Source of the DNA: Arthrobacter sp. SO3
Lineage (GTDB): Bacteria; Actinomycetota; Actinomycetes; Actinomycetales; Micrococcaceae
Direction of reading: 5' to 3'
Length of the DNA: 41,347 bases
Assembly (NCBI RefSeq): GCF_020532825.1
Contig: NZ_MQTS01000114.1
Span: 7,735 to 49,081 of the forward strand
The translations under genes were made by a program, and so were the position numbers. Shown in pieces: positions 7,183-15,669 of this stretch (positions are counted from its first letter, which is position 1; every line of letters starts with the position of its first letter). The notes under the pieces were generated by a model, which searched no databases, was not told where the DNA came from, and saw only the letters and a program-made list of their open reading frames with translations.

Positions 7183-8505
7183 GTGAGCCAGCCCCGCCCC
7201 AGCGAAGAACACAGCAGCGGACAACGCAGCAGCGCGAATCCCCGTGCCATCCGCGAGGTCGTCTTCGTCGACGGCGTCCGCACCCCCTTCGGCCGGGCCG
7301 GCGAGAAGGGCATCTACGCCGGCACACGCGCCGATGACCTCGTCGTCAAATGCATCCGCGAACTGATGCGCCGCAACCCGTCCCTGCCGGCCGAACGGAT
7401 CGACGAAGTCGCCATCGCGGCGACGACCCAAACCGGCGACCAGGGCCTGACCATCGGCCGCACCGCCGCCCTGCTGGCCGGCCTGCCGCGGACCGTGCCC
7501 GGCTTTGCGATCGACCGGATGTGCGCCGGCGCCATGACGGCGGTAACCACCACGGCAAGCGGCATCGGCTTCGGCGCCTATGACGTCGTGATCGCCGGCG
7601 GTGTGGAGCACATGGGCAACCATCCGATGGGCGCCGGCGCGGACCCCAACCCGCGCTTCATGTCCGAACGGATCGTGGACCCGGCCGCCCTGAACATGGG
7701 CAACACCGCAGAAAACCTGCACGACCGCTTCCCGGCCATCACCAAGTCGCGGACCGACGCGTACGCCGTCGCCTCCCAGGACAAGCTGGCCGCGGCCTAC
7801 GCCCAGGGCCAGATCCAGCCGGATCTGGTGCCCGTCGCCACGATGAAGCCGGGCCAGGGCTGGACCGTGAACACGGTGGATGAGCCGCCGCGCCCGGGCA
7901 CCTCGGTGGAAGACCTCGCCGCGCTAAAGACCCCGTTCCGCGCCCACGGCCGGGTGACGGCAGGAAACGCCGCCGGCCTCAACGACGGCGCCACCGCCGC
8001 CCTGCTGGCCTCCGCCGACGCCGCCGAGGAACTTGGCCTTCCGGTGAAGATGCGCCTGGTCAGTTACGCCTTCGCCGGCGTCGAACCGGAAGTCATGGGC
8101 ATCGGCCCGGTTCCGGCCACCGAAAAGGCCCTCAAGAACGCCGGGCTGGGCATCGCGGACATCGGACTGTTCGAAATCAACGAGGCCTTCGCCGTCCAGG
8201 TGCTCAGCTTCCTGGACCATTTCGGCATCGCGGATGACGACCCGCGCGTCAACCGCTATGGCGGGGCGATCGCCGTCGGGCATCCCCTCGCATCCTCCGG
8301 CGTGCGGCTGATGAACCAGCTGGCCCGCCAGTTCGAGGAGGACCCCACGGTCCGCTTCGGTATGACGACGATGTGCATCGGCCTGGGCATGGGCGCCACC
8401 GTGATCTGGGAAAACCCGCACCACGCCGACTACAGCCTTGGCCTCCATCAGGCCCCCGCCACTGGCACTGCCCCCACCACCACCGAGACTGGAGCCGCAG
8501 CATGA
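7183..8505 (+). CDS. fadA: Acetyl-CoA C-acyltransferase (3-ketoacyl-CoA thiolase)
   Basis: Thiolase that cleaves 3-ketoacyl-CoA with CoA in the last step of beta-oxidation. The acyl-accepting cysteine is C114 in DRMCAGAM. The GHP motif is in GGAIAVGHPLASSG and the second catalytic cysteine is in MTTMCIGLGMG near the C-terminus. At 440 residues it has a polar N-terminal extension of about 23 residues and a Thr-rich tail. The GTG at 7183 is preceded by GAGGAG at 7171-7176 with 6-nt spacing, so this gene has a true leader. Its stop overlaps the fadB start as ATGA. Together the two encode the fatty-acid beta-oxidation multienzyme pair. The palindrome at 7073-7092 probably makes it substrate-regulated. 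Confidence 0.95.
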   Translation: MSQPRPSEEHSSGQRSSANPRAIREVVFVDGVRTPFGRAGEKGIYAGTRADDLVVKCIRELMRRNPSLPAERIDEVAIAATTQTGDQGLTIGRTAALLAGLPRTVPGFAIDRMCAGAMTAVTTTASGIGFGAYDVVIAGGVEHMGNHPMGAGADPNPRFMSERIVDPAALNMGNTAENLHDRFPAITKSRTDAYAVASQDKLAAAYAQGQIQPDLVPVATMKPGQGWTVNTVDEPPRPGTSVEDLAALKTPFRAHGRVTAGNAAGLNDGATAALLASADAAEELGLPVKMRLVSYAFAGVEPEVMGIGPVPATEKALKNAGLGIADIGLFEINEAFAVQVLSFLDHFGIADDDPRVNRYGGAIAVGHPLASSGVRLMNQLARQFEEDPTVRFGMTTMCIGLGMGATVIWENPHHADYSLGLHQAPATGTAPTTTETGAAA

Positions 8506-10682
8506 GCGCCGCAGATTTCCGCAAGCCTGCCGACCTCTTCCCGAACGAGACCGTCACCCACTCCTACGTCCAGGACATTGAGTTGCCGGCCGTTGACGGC
8601 CGGAGCCCCGGCACCTTCGCCCTGGTCACGCTGGATAACGGCCTGGACCACTCCAAGCCCACCACCCTGGGTCCGAACACCCTGGTCGAGCTCGGCACCG
8701 TCATGGAAGGACTCAAGGAGCGCGCCGCCCGCGGCGAGATCGTGGGCGTGGGCGTCACCGGGAAGCCCTACTTCCTCGTCGCCGGCGCCGACCTGTCCAC
8801 GGTGAAGTCCATCACCGGCCGGGAACACGGGCTCTGGATGGCCCAGCTCGGCCACGACGTCTATGGCACCCTGGCGGACCTGGGAGTCCCCAGCTTCGCC
8901 TTCATCAACGGAGTGGCCCTGGGCGGCGGGCTGGAGATCGCCCTGCAGTCCACTTACCGCACGGTGTCCACCGGCGCCGGCGCGCTGGCCCTGCCCGAGG
9001 CGTTCATCGGCCTCATCCCGGGCTGGGGCGGCGTGTACATCCTGCCGCGGCTGATCGGCCCGGAAAACGCCGTCAAGGTGATGATCGAGAACCCGCTCAG
9101 CAACAACCGCACCCTCACCGGGCCACAGGCCTTCAAGCTCGGTGTCGCGGACGCCCTGTTCGAGCCGGCCGACTTCGTGGAGCAGTCCGTCGCCTGGGCC
9201 GCGCAGGTCATCGCCGGCACCGTGACCCCGGAGCGTGCCAACGCCGTCGATCCTGCCGCCCCGGAGGTCGCTGACCGCTGGGCCGGCGCCATCGCCGCCG
9301 GACGGTCGCTCGTGGAGGCCCGGACCTCCAACGCCTCCCCGGCGCCGGCCAGAGTCCTCGAGGTGATGGAAGCAAACCGGACGCTGACACAGGCCCAGTC
9401 CGCGGAACTGGAATGCGAAACCCTCGCGGACCTGATGCAGACCGATGAATTCCGCTCCACCGTCTACGCCTTCCTGGACCTCGTGCAGCGCCGGTCCAAG
9501 CGCCCCGCCGGCGCCCCCGACCGCAAGCTCGCCCGTCCGGTGACCAAGATCGGCGTCGTCGGCGCCGGCCTGATGGCGGGCCAGCTCGCGCTGCTCTTCG
9601 CCCGCCAGCTCAAGGTGCCCGTGGTCATGACGGACATCGACCAGACCCGCGTGGACAAGGGGGTGGGCTACGTGCACGCCGAAGTGGACAAGCTGCTGCA
9701 GAAGGGCCGGATCAGCCCCGACGCCGCCAACCGGACCCGGGCGCTCGTCACCGGATCGGTGTCGAAGGAGGCCTTCGCCGACGCCGACTTCGTCATCGAG
9801 GCGGTCTTCGAGGAGCTCAACGTCAAGAAGCAGGTCTTCAAGGAGGTCGAGGCCATCGTTTCACCCGAGTGCATCCTCGCGACCAACACCTCCTCGCTGT
9901 CCGTCACCGCCATGGCTGAGGACCTGGAACACCCGGAGCGTCTGATCGGCTTCCATTTCTTCAACCCCGTCGCCGTGATGCCGCTGCTGGAGATCGTCCG
10001 CGCGCCGAAGACCGACGACGCGGTGCTCGCCACCGCGTTCGAACTCGCCAAGGGGCTCAAGAAGTCCGCCGTGCTCGTCAAGGACGCCCCGGCGTTTGTG
10101 GTCAACCGCCTCCTGCTGCGCCTCATGGGCGAAGTGACGGCCGCGTTCGATGAGGGCACCCCGGCCGACGTCGCGGACAACGCGCTGCGCCCGATGGGCC
10201 TGCCGATGACACCTTTCGTCCTCGGCGCCATGGTGGGGCTGCCCGTTGCCCAGCACGTCCAGGAATCCCTGCACGCGGCGTTCCCCGACCGCTTCACCGT
10301 CTCGGAGAACCTGCAGAAGCTGATCGACAACGGGGTGAAGTCCATCTGGGCCGCGCAAAACGGGACTCCGGAGCAGGGTCCGGACGGCAAGCCGTTCATC
10401 CCCGCCGAGACGCTGGCGCTGATGTCCTTCGGCAACACGCCCTCCACCGGCGAGGAGGTGCTGCGCCGTACCCAGGACGCCCTCGCCGAGGAAATCGGGC
10501 TCATGCTGGACGAAGGCGTGGTGGCTGGCCCCGAGGATATTGACCTCTGCATGATCCTCGGCGCGCGGTGGCCGATGTTCCTCGGCGGCATCACCCCGTA
10601 CCTTGACCGGGTGGGCGCCTCCGAACGCGTCAACGGCAGGAAGTTCCTGGCGCCCGGCGTCGCATCGGAACCGGCCGCCTGA
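8502..10682 (+). CDS. fadB: Multifunctional 3-hydroxyacyl-CoA dehydrogenase / enoyl-CoA hydratase
   Basis: A 726-residue fusion of an N-terminal crotonase-type enoyl-CoA hydratase (about 20-290) and a C-terminal NAD-dependent 3-hydroxyacyl-CoA dehydrogenase. It catalyses hydration of 2-enoyl-CoA and oxidation to 3-ketoacyl-CoA, the product used by FadA. Crotonase oxyanion-hole signatures are LVAGADLS (near 93) and INGVALGGGLEIAL; LPEAFIGLIPGWGG follows. The Rossmann motif VVGAGLMAGQ begins near 349, with FHFFNPV and APAFVVNRLL marking the dehydrogenase core. Start and fadA stop overlap by 4 bp (ATGA). An earlier in-frame reading from 8373 is only overlap with fadA. Soluble; expected to form a complex with the thiolase. 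Confidence 0.95.
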   Translation: MSAADFRKPADLFPNETVTHSYVQDIELPAVDGRSPGTFALVTLDNGLDHSKPTTLGPNTLVELGTVMEGLKERAARGEIVGVGVTGKPYFLVAGADLSTVKSITGREHGLWMAQLGHDVYGTLADLGVPSFAFINGVALGGGLEIALQSTYRTVSTGAGALALPEAFIGLIPGWGGVYILPRLIGPENAVKVMIENPLSNNRTLTGPQAFKLGVADALFEPADFVEQSVAWAAQVIAGTVTPERANAVDPAAPEVADRWAGAIAAGRSLVEARTSNASPAPARVLEVMEANRTLTQAQSAELECETLADLMQTDEFRSTVYAFLDLVQRRSKRPAGAPDRKLARPVTKIGVVGAGLMAGQLALLFARQLKVPVVMTDIDQTRVDKGVGYVHAEVDKLLQKGRISPDAANRTRALVTGSVSKEAFADADFVIEAVFEELNVKKQVFKEVEAIVSPECILATNTSSLSVTAMAEDLEHPERLIGFHFFNPVAVMPLLEIVRAPKTDDAVLATAFELAKGLKKSAVLVKDAPAFVVNRLLLRLMGEVTAAFDEGTPADVADNALRPMGLPMTPFVLGAMVGLPVAQHVQESLHAAFPDRFTVSENLQKLIDNGVKSIWAAQNGTPEQGPDGKPFIPAETLALMSFGNTPSTGEEVLRRTQDALAEEIGLMLDEGVVAGPEDIDLCMILGARWPMFLGGITPYLDRVGASERVNGRKFLAPGVASEPAA

Positions 10683-10687
10683 TCCGC

Positions 10688-10749
10688 GCCCGCACCGACA
10701 ACTGCGCCGCTGTCCGCACCTGAACCAGGGTGCGGGCGGCGGCGCCGCC
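10688..10749 (+). terminator. GC-rich inverted repeats after fadB
   Basis: GCCCGCACC (10688-10696) is complementary to GGTGCGGGC (10729-10737), with a 32-nt loop. A second short palindrome, GGCGGCGCCGCC, follows at about 10737-10748. They start 6 bp after the fadB stop. No T-tract is present, so terminator function is plausible only. Confidence 0.4.
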
Positions 10750-10829
10750 GTGTCAGGACCCCGTGGCATGTGTCGGGATCCGAATATGCGGGTCAGGATC
10801 CGACTGTGCGTGTCAGGGTCCGGTGGTGC
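10750..10829. repeat. Four tandem 20-bp degenerate repeats
   Basis: Units at 10750-10769, 10770-10789, 10790-10809 and 10810-10829 share the consensus GTGTCAGGATCCGNNTGTGC with an exact 20-bp period. The last two overlap the 3' end of the minus-strand membrane-protein gene and encode its Arg/Thr-rich tail. Multiple ~20-bp direct repeats near an end are a hallmark of IS21-like elements, so this may be a remnant end of one. No transposase is present. Confidence 0.75.
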
Positions 10830-11422
10830 CGGCCGGATGGACCTCGGCGCCGCGGCGGAAGTATCGCCGGCCCGGGGGAAGCCAGACGAGTACCGCGGCG
10901 GTTGGCGAAATACGCGTTGGCCGGCGGCAGCCACATGAACACCGTGGCGAGCACCGCAACGACAACCACCGCGCCGAGGGCAGAGATCAGCGCCTCCCGC
11001 CATGGCACCTCGACCGCCGACGGGCCGCCGAGGAAGTAGGGGTAATAAAGGTATGCCGGAAAGATTACCGCGTACACCGACAGGACAATTCGTGCCGCCC
11101 GCCGCCCCCGTCTTAGGAGCACAGCGAACACAAGGCCCGCCACAGACAAGGCGCCACCGGCCAGCCAGAGCGCCAGTGCCGGGAAGTACGTCTCCGGCGC
11201 CACCATCCCGCCGAATGCCATGACCATGAGCAGCCCCATCCGGGACCGGACAGTGCCGACTGCCCCGACCACCAGCCAGATCCCGGAGGAAATCGTCAGG
11301 ACGGCCGGAACCCCGGTAATTGCGGCGGTGTCTGCTTTAGTGACGATAGCCCATGCCCGGCCACCCGGCGGCTCCCCGGGTAGGGTCCCAGGCCCCCTGC
11401 CCGTCAGGCGTCCCGCAGGCAC
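10793..11422 (-). CDS. Small integral membrane protein downstream of the ECF ATPase
   Basis: I do not recognise a family. The 209-residue product has about four hydrophobic segments: VLTISSGIWLVVGAVGTV, a long GLLMVMAFGGM-to-ALSVAGLVFAVLL stretch with room for two helices, ARIVLSVYAVIFPAYLYY, and ALGAVVVVAVLATVFMWL. The GTG at 11422 lies inside the 3' end of the ATPase gene (19-bp overlap). The first 25 residues are Gly/Pro-rich, so a shorter start is possible, although no ATG precedes the first membrane segment. The last 12 residues (RHHRTLTRTVGS) come from the 20-bp repeat tract and may not be ancestral. Its position suggests an accessory part of the ECF transporter, but that is inference. 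Confidence 0.6.
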   Translation of the reverse strand: MPAGRLTGRGPGTLPGEPPGGRAWAIVTKADTAAITGVPAVLTISSGIWLVVGAVGTVRSRMGLLMVMAFGGMVAPETYFPALALWLAGGALSVAGLVFAVLLRRGRRAARIVLSVYAVIFPAYLYYPYFLGGPSAVEVPWREALISALGAVVVVAVLATVFMWLPPANAYFANRRGTRLASPGPAILPPRRRGPSGRHHRTLTRTVGS

Positions 11423-12918
11423 CCGCCGTCGAGCTCGAGGACCCGGTGCGCCGCGGCCCGGGCATAGGCGGCATCATGGGTGACCAGGACGACGGCGGCG
11501 CCCCGCGCCGCCGCGGCGGACACGGCGTGGTCCAGCCGCCCGAGGCCATGCCGGTCCAGTCCCACGGTGGGCTCGTCCAGGGCGAGCACGGCCGGCCTGC
11601 GGGCCAGGACGGTGGCGAGGGCGAGTAGCCGCTGCTTCGAGGCGGGCAGTTCGGCCGGGTGGGTGGCGGCGTCCCGGGACAGTCCCACGGTCTCCAGCGC
11701 CTCGTGGGCCCGGGAGCCGGCTTCCCTGCCGTGCAGCCGCCGCAAACCGAAGCTGACCTCACGCAGCACGGTCCGCTCGAACAGCTGGTCGCGGGGGTGC
11801 TGGAAGAGCAGCCCCACCGAAGCGGCCGCCCTGCCGGCCGGGAGACCGGCGAAGCTTTGTCCGGCGACCCGCACCGTCCCCGTGTCCGGACGGAGCAGTC
11901 CATTGAAATGGCGCAGCAGCGTTGATTTGCCGGCCCCGTTCCTGCCGGTGACGGCCACGATCTCCCCCGGCCGCACCGTGAGTCCCAGATTCCGCAGCAG
12001 CGGCTCATGAACGGCTCCGCCTGCCCCGGGGAAGCCAAAACCGACGCCCTCCAGCTCCAGCACCGGCTCGGTGTCCGGCACCGGGCTCTGGGCCCGGACT
12101 GCGGGCACGGTGCAGGTGACCGCGGGCAGCACCGTCCCGGTCCGGGCGAGTTCCGCTGACCGGATCAGCTTCCGGGGCGTGCCGGTGGCGGTGGCGGTGC
12201 CGCCGTCGAGGATGATCCAGTGCGCGGCAGAGCGTGCGAGGCCGTCGGCTGCCTGGCTCAGCACCACGACGGCGGTCCCCGCGCCGGTGAGCCGGCAGAT
12301 CAGATCCCGGACCTGGATGACACCCGCGGCGTCCAGGGAGGCCAGGGGTTCGTCAAGAACCAACACCCCGGGTCCGGTGATGACGGCGCAGGCCATGGCC
12401 AGCCGGCGCAGTTCACCGCCGGACAGGGTGGCGGGATCCCGGCCCAGGAGCGCCGTGAGGCCGGTCAGTTCCGCAATGCCGGCCACTTCGCGGAGCATCC
12501 TGGCCCTGGGGGTCCCGCGGTTTTCCAGGCCGAAGGCAAGTTCCTCGGCGACGGTGGAGCGGACCGTGGAGAGCATGGCGGCCGCCTCCTGGGGGACGTA
12601 GCCCACCCGGTCCGACCAGGCGGCGGGGTTGATCCGGGGATCGTCCTCGCCGCCCTGGAACTCCAGCAGTTCCCCGGCCAATGCGAGCGAACCCCTGAGC
12701 CGTCCGGCCGGTCCGGGCCGGAGCCAGCCGGCCAGCAGCTTGCCCAGGGTGGTTTTTCCGCTGCCGGAACCGCCCAGGACCGCCGTGACAGTTCCCGGAC
12801 GCGCGCTGAAATCCACGTCGCGCAGCGCGGGGGCCCTCTCGCCGTGGAAGTTGAAGCTGCAGATCCGTGCGGCAAGGATGGCGCCAGCCATCGTGCCGGC
12901 GGGATCAGCAGTGGTCAC
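11404..12918 (-). CDS. ECF transporter energizing ATPase, two ABC domains fused
   Basis: A 504-residue protein with two ABC ATPase domains in tandem, equivalent to EcfA and EcfA' on one chain. The first domain is complete: Walker A GGSGSGKTT (49-57), signature LSGGE (165-169) and Walker B VLVLDE (185-190). The second has Walker A GRNGAGKST (325-333) and Walker B AVLALDE (443-449), but its signature is degenerate, LPASKQR at 424-430. That implies asymmetric ATP sites. The GTG start overlaps the stop of the T-component gene by 4 bp (GTGA). It powers import through the T and S subunits encoded upstream. The YkoD-type fused architecture is known from thiamine-precursor and related ECF systems. 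Confidence 0.92.
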   Translation of the reverse strand: MTTADPAGTMAGAILAARICSFNFHGERAPALRDVDFSARPGTVTAVLGGSGSGKTTLGKLLAGWLRPGPAGRLRGSLALAGELLEFQGGEDDPRINPAAWSDRVGYVPQEAAAMLSTVRSTVAEELAFGLENRGTPRARMLREVAGIAELTGLTALLGRDPATLSGGELRRLAMACAVITGPGVLVLDEPLASLDAAGVIQVRDLICRLTGAGTAVVVLSQAADGLARSAAHWIILDGGTATATGTPRKLIRSAELARTGTVLPAVTCTVPAVRAQSPVPDTEPVLELEGVGFGFPGAGGAVHEPLLRNLGLTVRPGEIVAVTGRNGAGKSTLLRHFNGLLRPDTGTVRVAGQSFAGLPAGRAAASVGLLFQHPRDQLFERTVLREVSFGLRRLHGREAGSRAHEALETVGLSRDAATHPAELPASKQRLLALATVLARRPAVLALDEPTVGLDRHGLGRLDHAVSAAAARGAAVVLVTHDAAYARAAAHRVLELDGGCLRDA

Positions 12919-13673
12919 GATGGACCCGCAACCGGCCAGGAGGCCGCGAGGCGAAGGGCCACGGCTGCGGCGGCGAACAGCAGCAGCGCGGTCCGGAACC
13001 GGCGCCCGGCGGGAGGGTCGGCGACCTCGCGGTAGCTGGTCCGGGGGCCCGGGCCGCCGAAGCCGCGTGCTTCCAGGGCCTGGGCCCGGCTCCCGGAGTC
13101 CTCAATGAGGCCCAGCACCAGGGGGACCATCTGCAGCCGCACCCCGACGAGCCGGGACAGCATCCCGCCGCGGAGCACCAGCCCGCGGGCCTCCTGTGCT
13201 GCCCTGATGTTGTCCAGCCTGCCGGCCATGGCCGGCAGGAGGGTGAGCGCGGAGGCCAGGACGAAGCCGAACTGCGGCGGCAGCCCCCGTCCGGCCAGCG
13301 CCGCCACGAGGTCGGGGGCGCTCACGGTGAAGGAGAAGAGCAGCAGCACCATAACGCAGGCGCCCGTGCGGGTACCCGACTCGAGGGCGAAGGTGAGCCC
13401 TTCGGCCGTGACGCGCGCCGGGCCCCAGACGGCCAGGACGGTGCGGCCCTCCGGGAAGAAAAGCCCATGCAGCATCAGCAGCGACAACCCCAGCGGGAGC
13501 AGGACCGCCGCAGCCGCCGCCAGGACACGGCGGCCGACGCCGGCGCGCACGGCCAGCACGGCCGCCGCGAGGCCGACCGCGAGGGACAGCGGCCAGGTGC
13601 CTGCCGCCGTCGTAATCACGGCGGTGCAGCCCGCCGCCGTCAGCGACGTCAGCGGGGGGAGGGTGGAGGGCAT
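12915..13673 (-). CDS. ECF transporter transmembrane (T) component
   Basis: A 252-residue membrane protein that couples ATPase movement to the substrate-binding subunit. Both cytoplasmic coupling-helix motifs are present as EARG, at 161-164 and 201-204. Hydrophobic segments near residues 10-48, 50-72, 104-118 and 132-150 and the C-terminal ALLLFAAAAVALRLAA account for the expected membrane helices. I chose the ATG at 13673, 17 nt after the S-component stop. The reading frame stays open far upstream, but that part lies antisense-frame within the S gene and has no membrane character. The stop overlaps the ATPase start by 4 bp, so T and A subunits should be made together. Confidence 0.9.
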   Translation of the reverse strand: MPSTLPPLTSLTAAGCTAVITTAAGTWPLSLAVGLAAAVLAVRAGVGRRVLAAAAAVLLPLGLSLLMLHGLFFPEGRTVLAVWGPARVTAEGLTFALESGTRTGACVMVLLLFSFTVSAPDLVAALAGRGLPPQFGFVLASALTLLPAMAGRLDNIRAAQEARGLVLRGGMLSRLVGVRLQMVPLVLGLIEDSGSRAQALEARGFGGPGPRTSYREVADPPAGRRFRTALLLFAAAAVALRLAASWPVAGPS

Positions 13674-13690
13674 TCGAGTAGGGTTCCGCT

Positions 13691-14533
13691 TCAGGCTTCG
13701 GGCGTTTCCGGAGCCGTGCCGGCGAGCACCCGGAAGCGCCGGACGAACGGGAACTGGACGGTGGTGCGGCGCGGCAGCGCGTAGACCAGCATCGCTGCGA
13801 TGGCGAAGACGATGGCCTTGTCCATCGGGTCCGAGACCAGCGCCTGCTTGGTGATGGCTGCGAGCAGGGTGTCGCCCATGGCGCGGAAGGCGCTGACGAG
13901 CGCTCCCGTGCCCAGGCCCGCAGTGCCGCCAAAAACGAAGGCGGCGATCGGGGCGGAGACGACGCCGGCGAGGATGCCGGTGACGAAGCCAGCCACGGGT
14001 GCCAGGTAGAAGCGGCGGAACAGCCCGCTGCGGGCGGCCAGGCCCGCCAGGAATCCGATCAGTGCCGCGCCGGCGGCGAAGGGCAGCACGGTCGGGTTGA
14101 AGAAGGACCATACGATGCTGCTGAGCGCGCCCGTCGCGGCTCCCGCGGCCGGCCCGGCGAGCACCGCGATCAGCACCGTGCCGATGGCATCGAAGTAGAA
14201 CGGCAGACCGGTGCTGCCCATGAGTTGGCCCAGGACCACATTCAGGACCAGGGCCACCGGCATCAGCACCAGCGTGGACGTGGGGAGGACCGGGAGCGCC
14301 GCGGCGATCAGCAGTACGGCGCCGAGGAAGAACCCGCCGAGTGCCACGAGCGCGGAGAAGCTGGCCGGGCCATTGGCAATGTCCGCCGGCTGGGTCAGGA
14401 CAAGAAAGACGTAGGTGCCTGCGATCGCGGCGGCACCGGCGAGTTCGAGCACGCGGCGGATGCGCCGCGCCTTGGCGGAGCCGGCGCCGGACCCTGGGCC
14501 GGTGGCGGGGAGGGTCAGGGACTGCTGTGACAT
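13691..14533 (-). CDS. ECF transporter substrate-binding (S) component
   Basis: A 280-residue polytopic membrane protein with about seven hydrophobic segments, beginning with GAAAIAGTYVFLVLT near residue 33. Mid-protein FYFDAIGTVLIAVLAGPAAGAATGALSS is typical of ECF S subunits (an aromatic/acidic turn followed by a Gly/Ala-rich helix). It is longer than the common 180-200 residue S subunits such as BioY or ThiT, mostly through its N-terminal tail and extra helices. AAGGA lies about 9 nt before the ATG. The T and A genes follow. The substrate cannot be read from the sequence. The nucleoside hydrolase upstream makes a nucleoside, base or base-derived micronutrient the best guess. Confidence 0.85.
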   Translation of the reverse strand: MSQQSLTLPATGPGSGAGSAKARRIRRVLELAGAAAIAGTYVFLVLTQPADIANGPASFSALVALGGFFLGAVLLIAAALPVLPTSTLVLMPVALVLNVVLGQLMGSTGLPFYFDAIGTVLIAVLAGPAAGAATGALSSIVWSFFNPTVLPFAAGAALIGFLAGLAARSGLFRRFYLAPVAGFVTGILAGVVSAPIAAFVFGGTAGLGTGALVSAFRAMGDTLLAAITKQALVSDPMDKAIVFAIAAMLVYALPRRTTVQFPFVRRFRVLAGTAPETPEA

Positions 14534-14592
14534 GGGGATGGTCCTTCGGTGGGGGCTGCAACATCCGCCTATGTCACCTCGGCGCAGCTACC

Positions 14593-14598
14593 ATCCTA
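14593..14598 (-). promoter_or_regulatory. Possible internal promoter -10 before the ECF genes
   Basis: On the minus strand TAGGAT (14598 to 14593) overlaps the TAG stop of the nucleoside hydrolase gene. It would give a leader of about 55 nt to the S-component ATG, which has its own AAGGA. The -35 would lie inside the hydrolase gene and is not evident. Confidence 0.3.
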
Positions 14599-15669
14599 AC
14601 CAGTGGCGGGGGGCCCTGCGGACGTGATTCGCCGCGCCAGCGCCCCGACCGAGGAAATCAGCTCCGTGAAGCACCGCTCGGGGTCGTTGGAGGAGACGAT
14701 CCGGGCGTTGGGCGGCAGTCCCCAGAGGCCGCGGAAGTCCGCGACGGTGGTGCCGATCAACAAGGGCGAGCCGGTTTCGACGTCGACGGTGGCCAGCCGG
14801 GCGGTGAACGGGGTGCGTCCGATGGCGGCGCAGGCTGCGAAGGCGTCGTGCATGTGTGCCACATAGCCCTGCTCGTAGAGCCGGTGGAACTCCATGTAGA
14901 ACCGGATCGCATCGGACAGGCAGGCCACGAGCGGGTTCGCTGAGTTGCTGCGCAGGCCCTCCGGCTGCTCGGGGAGGACCAGTTCCGGCCCGGCTCCGGC
15001 GGCCTCGCCGAGGCGCCGGAGGTGTCCGGGCAACATTTCAATCCGCTCCGTCGTTTCCAGCGCGCACACCAGGGGCAGCTTGTCCTCCGGCAGTCCGCGG
15101 TACGCGGCGAAGACCTCCTTGGCCGCGTGCGGGTCCACCGAGACGTTCCATTCCGCCGTCGGCGTGGTGTTGCCCTGGTAGTAGAAGCTGCCTCCCATGA
15201 TGACGAGGCCCTTGAGCAGCCGCGGCAGTTCCGGTTCGCGGCGCAGCGCGAGGGCGAAGTTGGTCAGCGGGCCGGTGATCAGCCCGGTGATCTTCCCCGG
15301 GTGCGCCCGGACTTCCTCCACCCAGACGTCGACGGCGTGGCGCGGCGAGATCCGCTGCGCGGGCGCCGGAAGTTCGGCGTAGCCGATCCCCTGCGGCCCG
15401 TGCGTCTCCTCGGTGGTAACCAGCGGGATTTCCAGCGGCACCTCGGCGCCGACCGCCACTTCGACGCCCTGCCGCCCGCACAGCTGAAGCAGCGCCAGGT
15501 TGTTGAGCGCGACCTGGCGGGCACCAACATTGCCGGCCGTGCAGGTGATTGCCTGGACGTGGACCTCCGGCCGGGACAGCAGGTAGACGAGCGCCAGGGC
15601 GTCGTCGATCCCGGTGTCGACGTCCATCAGCACGGTCTGCGCCGGGCCGGCCGCCTCAGGAAGGTCCAT
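14596..15669 (-). CDS. Inosine-uridine preferring nucleoside hydrolase family protein
   Basis: IUNH-family enzyme that hydrolyses the N-glycosidic bond of ribonucleosides to base and ribose. The N-terminal calcium/ribose motif is DVDTGIDD at 16-23 (D16, D18, D22, D23). The second metal/ribose region is represented by NVSVDPHAAKEVF and the C-terminal catalytic His/Asp pair by HMHDAFAACAAIG. Length 357 is somewhat above the usual 310-330. The ATG abuts the stop of the aldo/keto reductase gene (TAG then ATG, no gap), and the ECF S gene begins 62 bp downstream. The context suggests that imported nucleosides are split inside the cell. Known specificity within the family ranges from purines and pyrimidines to modified nucleosides, so the substrate is open. 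Confidence 0.9.
   Translation of the reverse strand: MDLPEAAGPAQTVLMDVDTGIDDALALVYLLSRPEVHVQAITCTAGNVGARQVALNNLALLQLCGRQGVEVAVGAEVPLEIPLVTTEETHGPQGIGYAELPAPAQRISPRHAVDVWVEEVRAHPGKITGLITGPLTNFALALRREPELPRLLKGLVIMGGSFYYQGNTTPTAEWNVSVDPHAAKEVFAAYRGLPEDKLPLVCALETTERIEMLPGHLRRLGEAAGAGPELVLPEQPEGLRSNSANPLVACLSDAIRFYMEFHRLYEQGYVAHMHDAFAACAAIGRTPFTARLATVDVETGSPLLIGTTVADFRGLWGLPPNARIVSSNDPERCFTELISSVGALARRITSAGPPATG

Noticed and set aside
10750..10829. CRISPR or complete insertion sequence
   Set aside because: The 20-bp units have no spacers between them, and no transposase gene or matching inverted end is present in the flanks.
12915..14564. 549-codon version of the T-component gene
   Set aside because: The extra N-terminal 297 residues are Arg/Pro-rich and overlap the whole S-component gene in another frame. 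The ATG at 13673 gives a normal-length EcfT.
14534..14595. Thiamine (TPP) or other riboswitch before the ECF genes
   Set aside because: The gap is 62 bp and lacks the CTGAGA-type TPP core. It is too short for known riboswitches of ECF genes.
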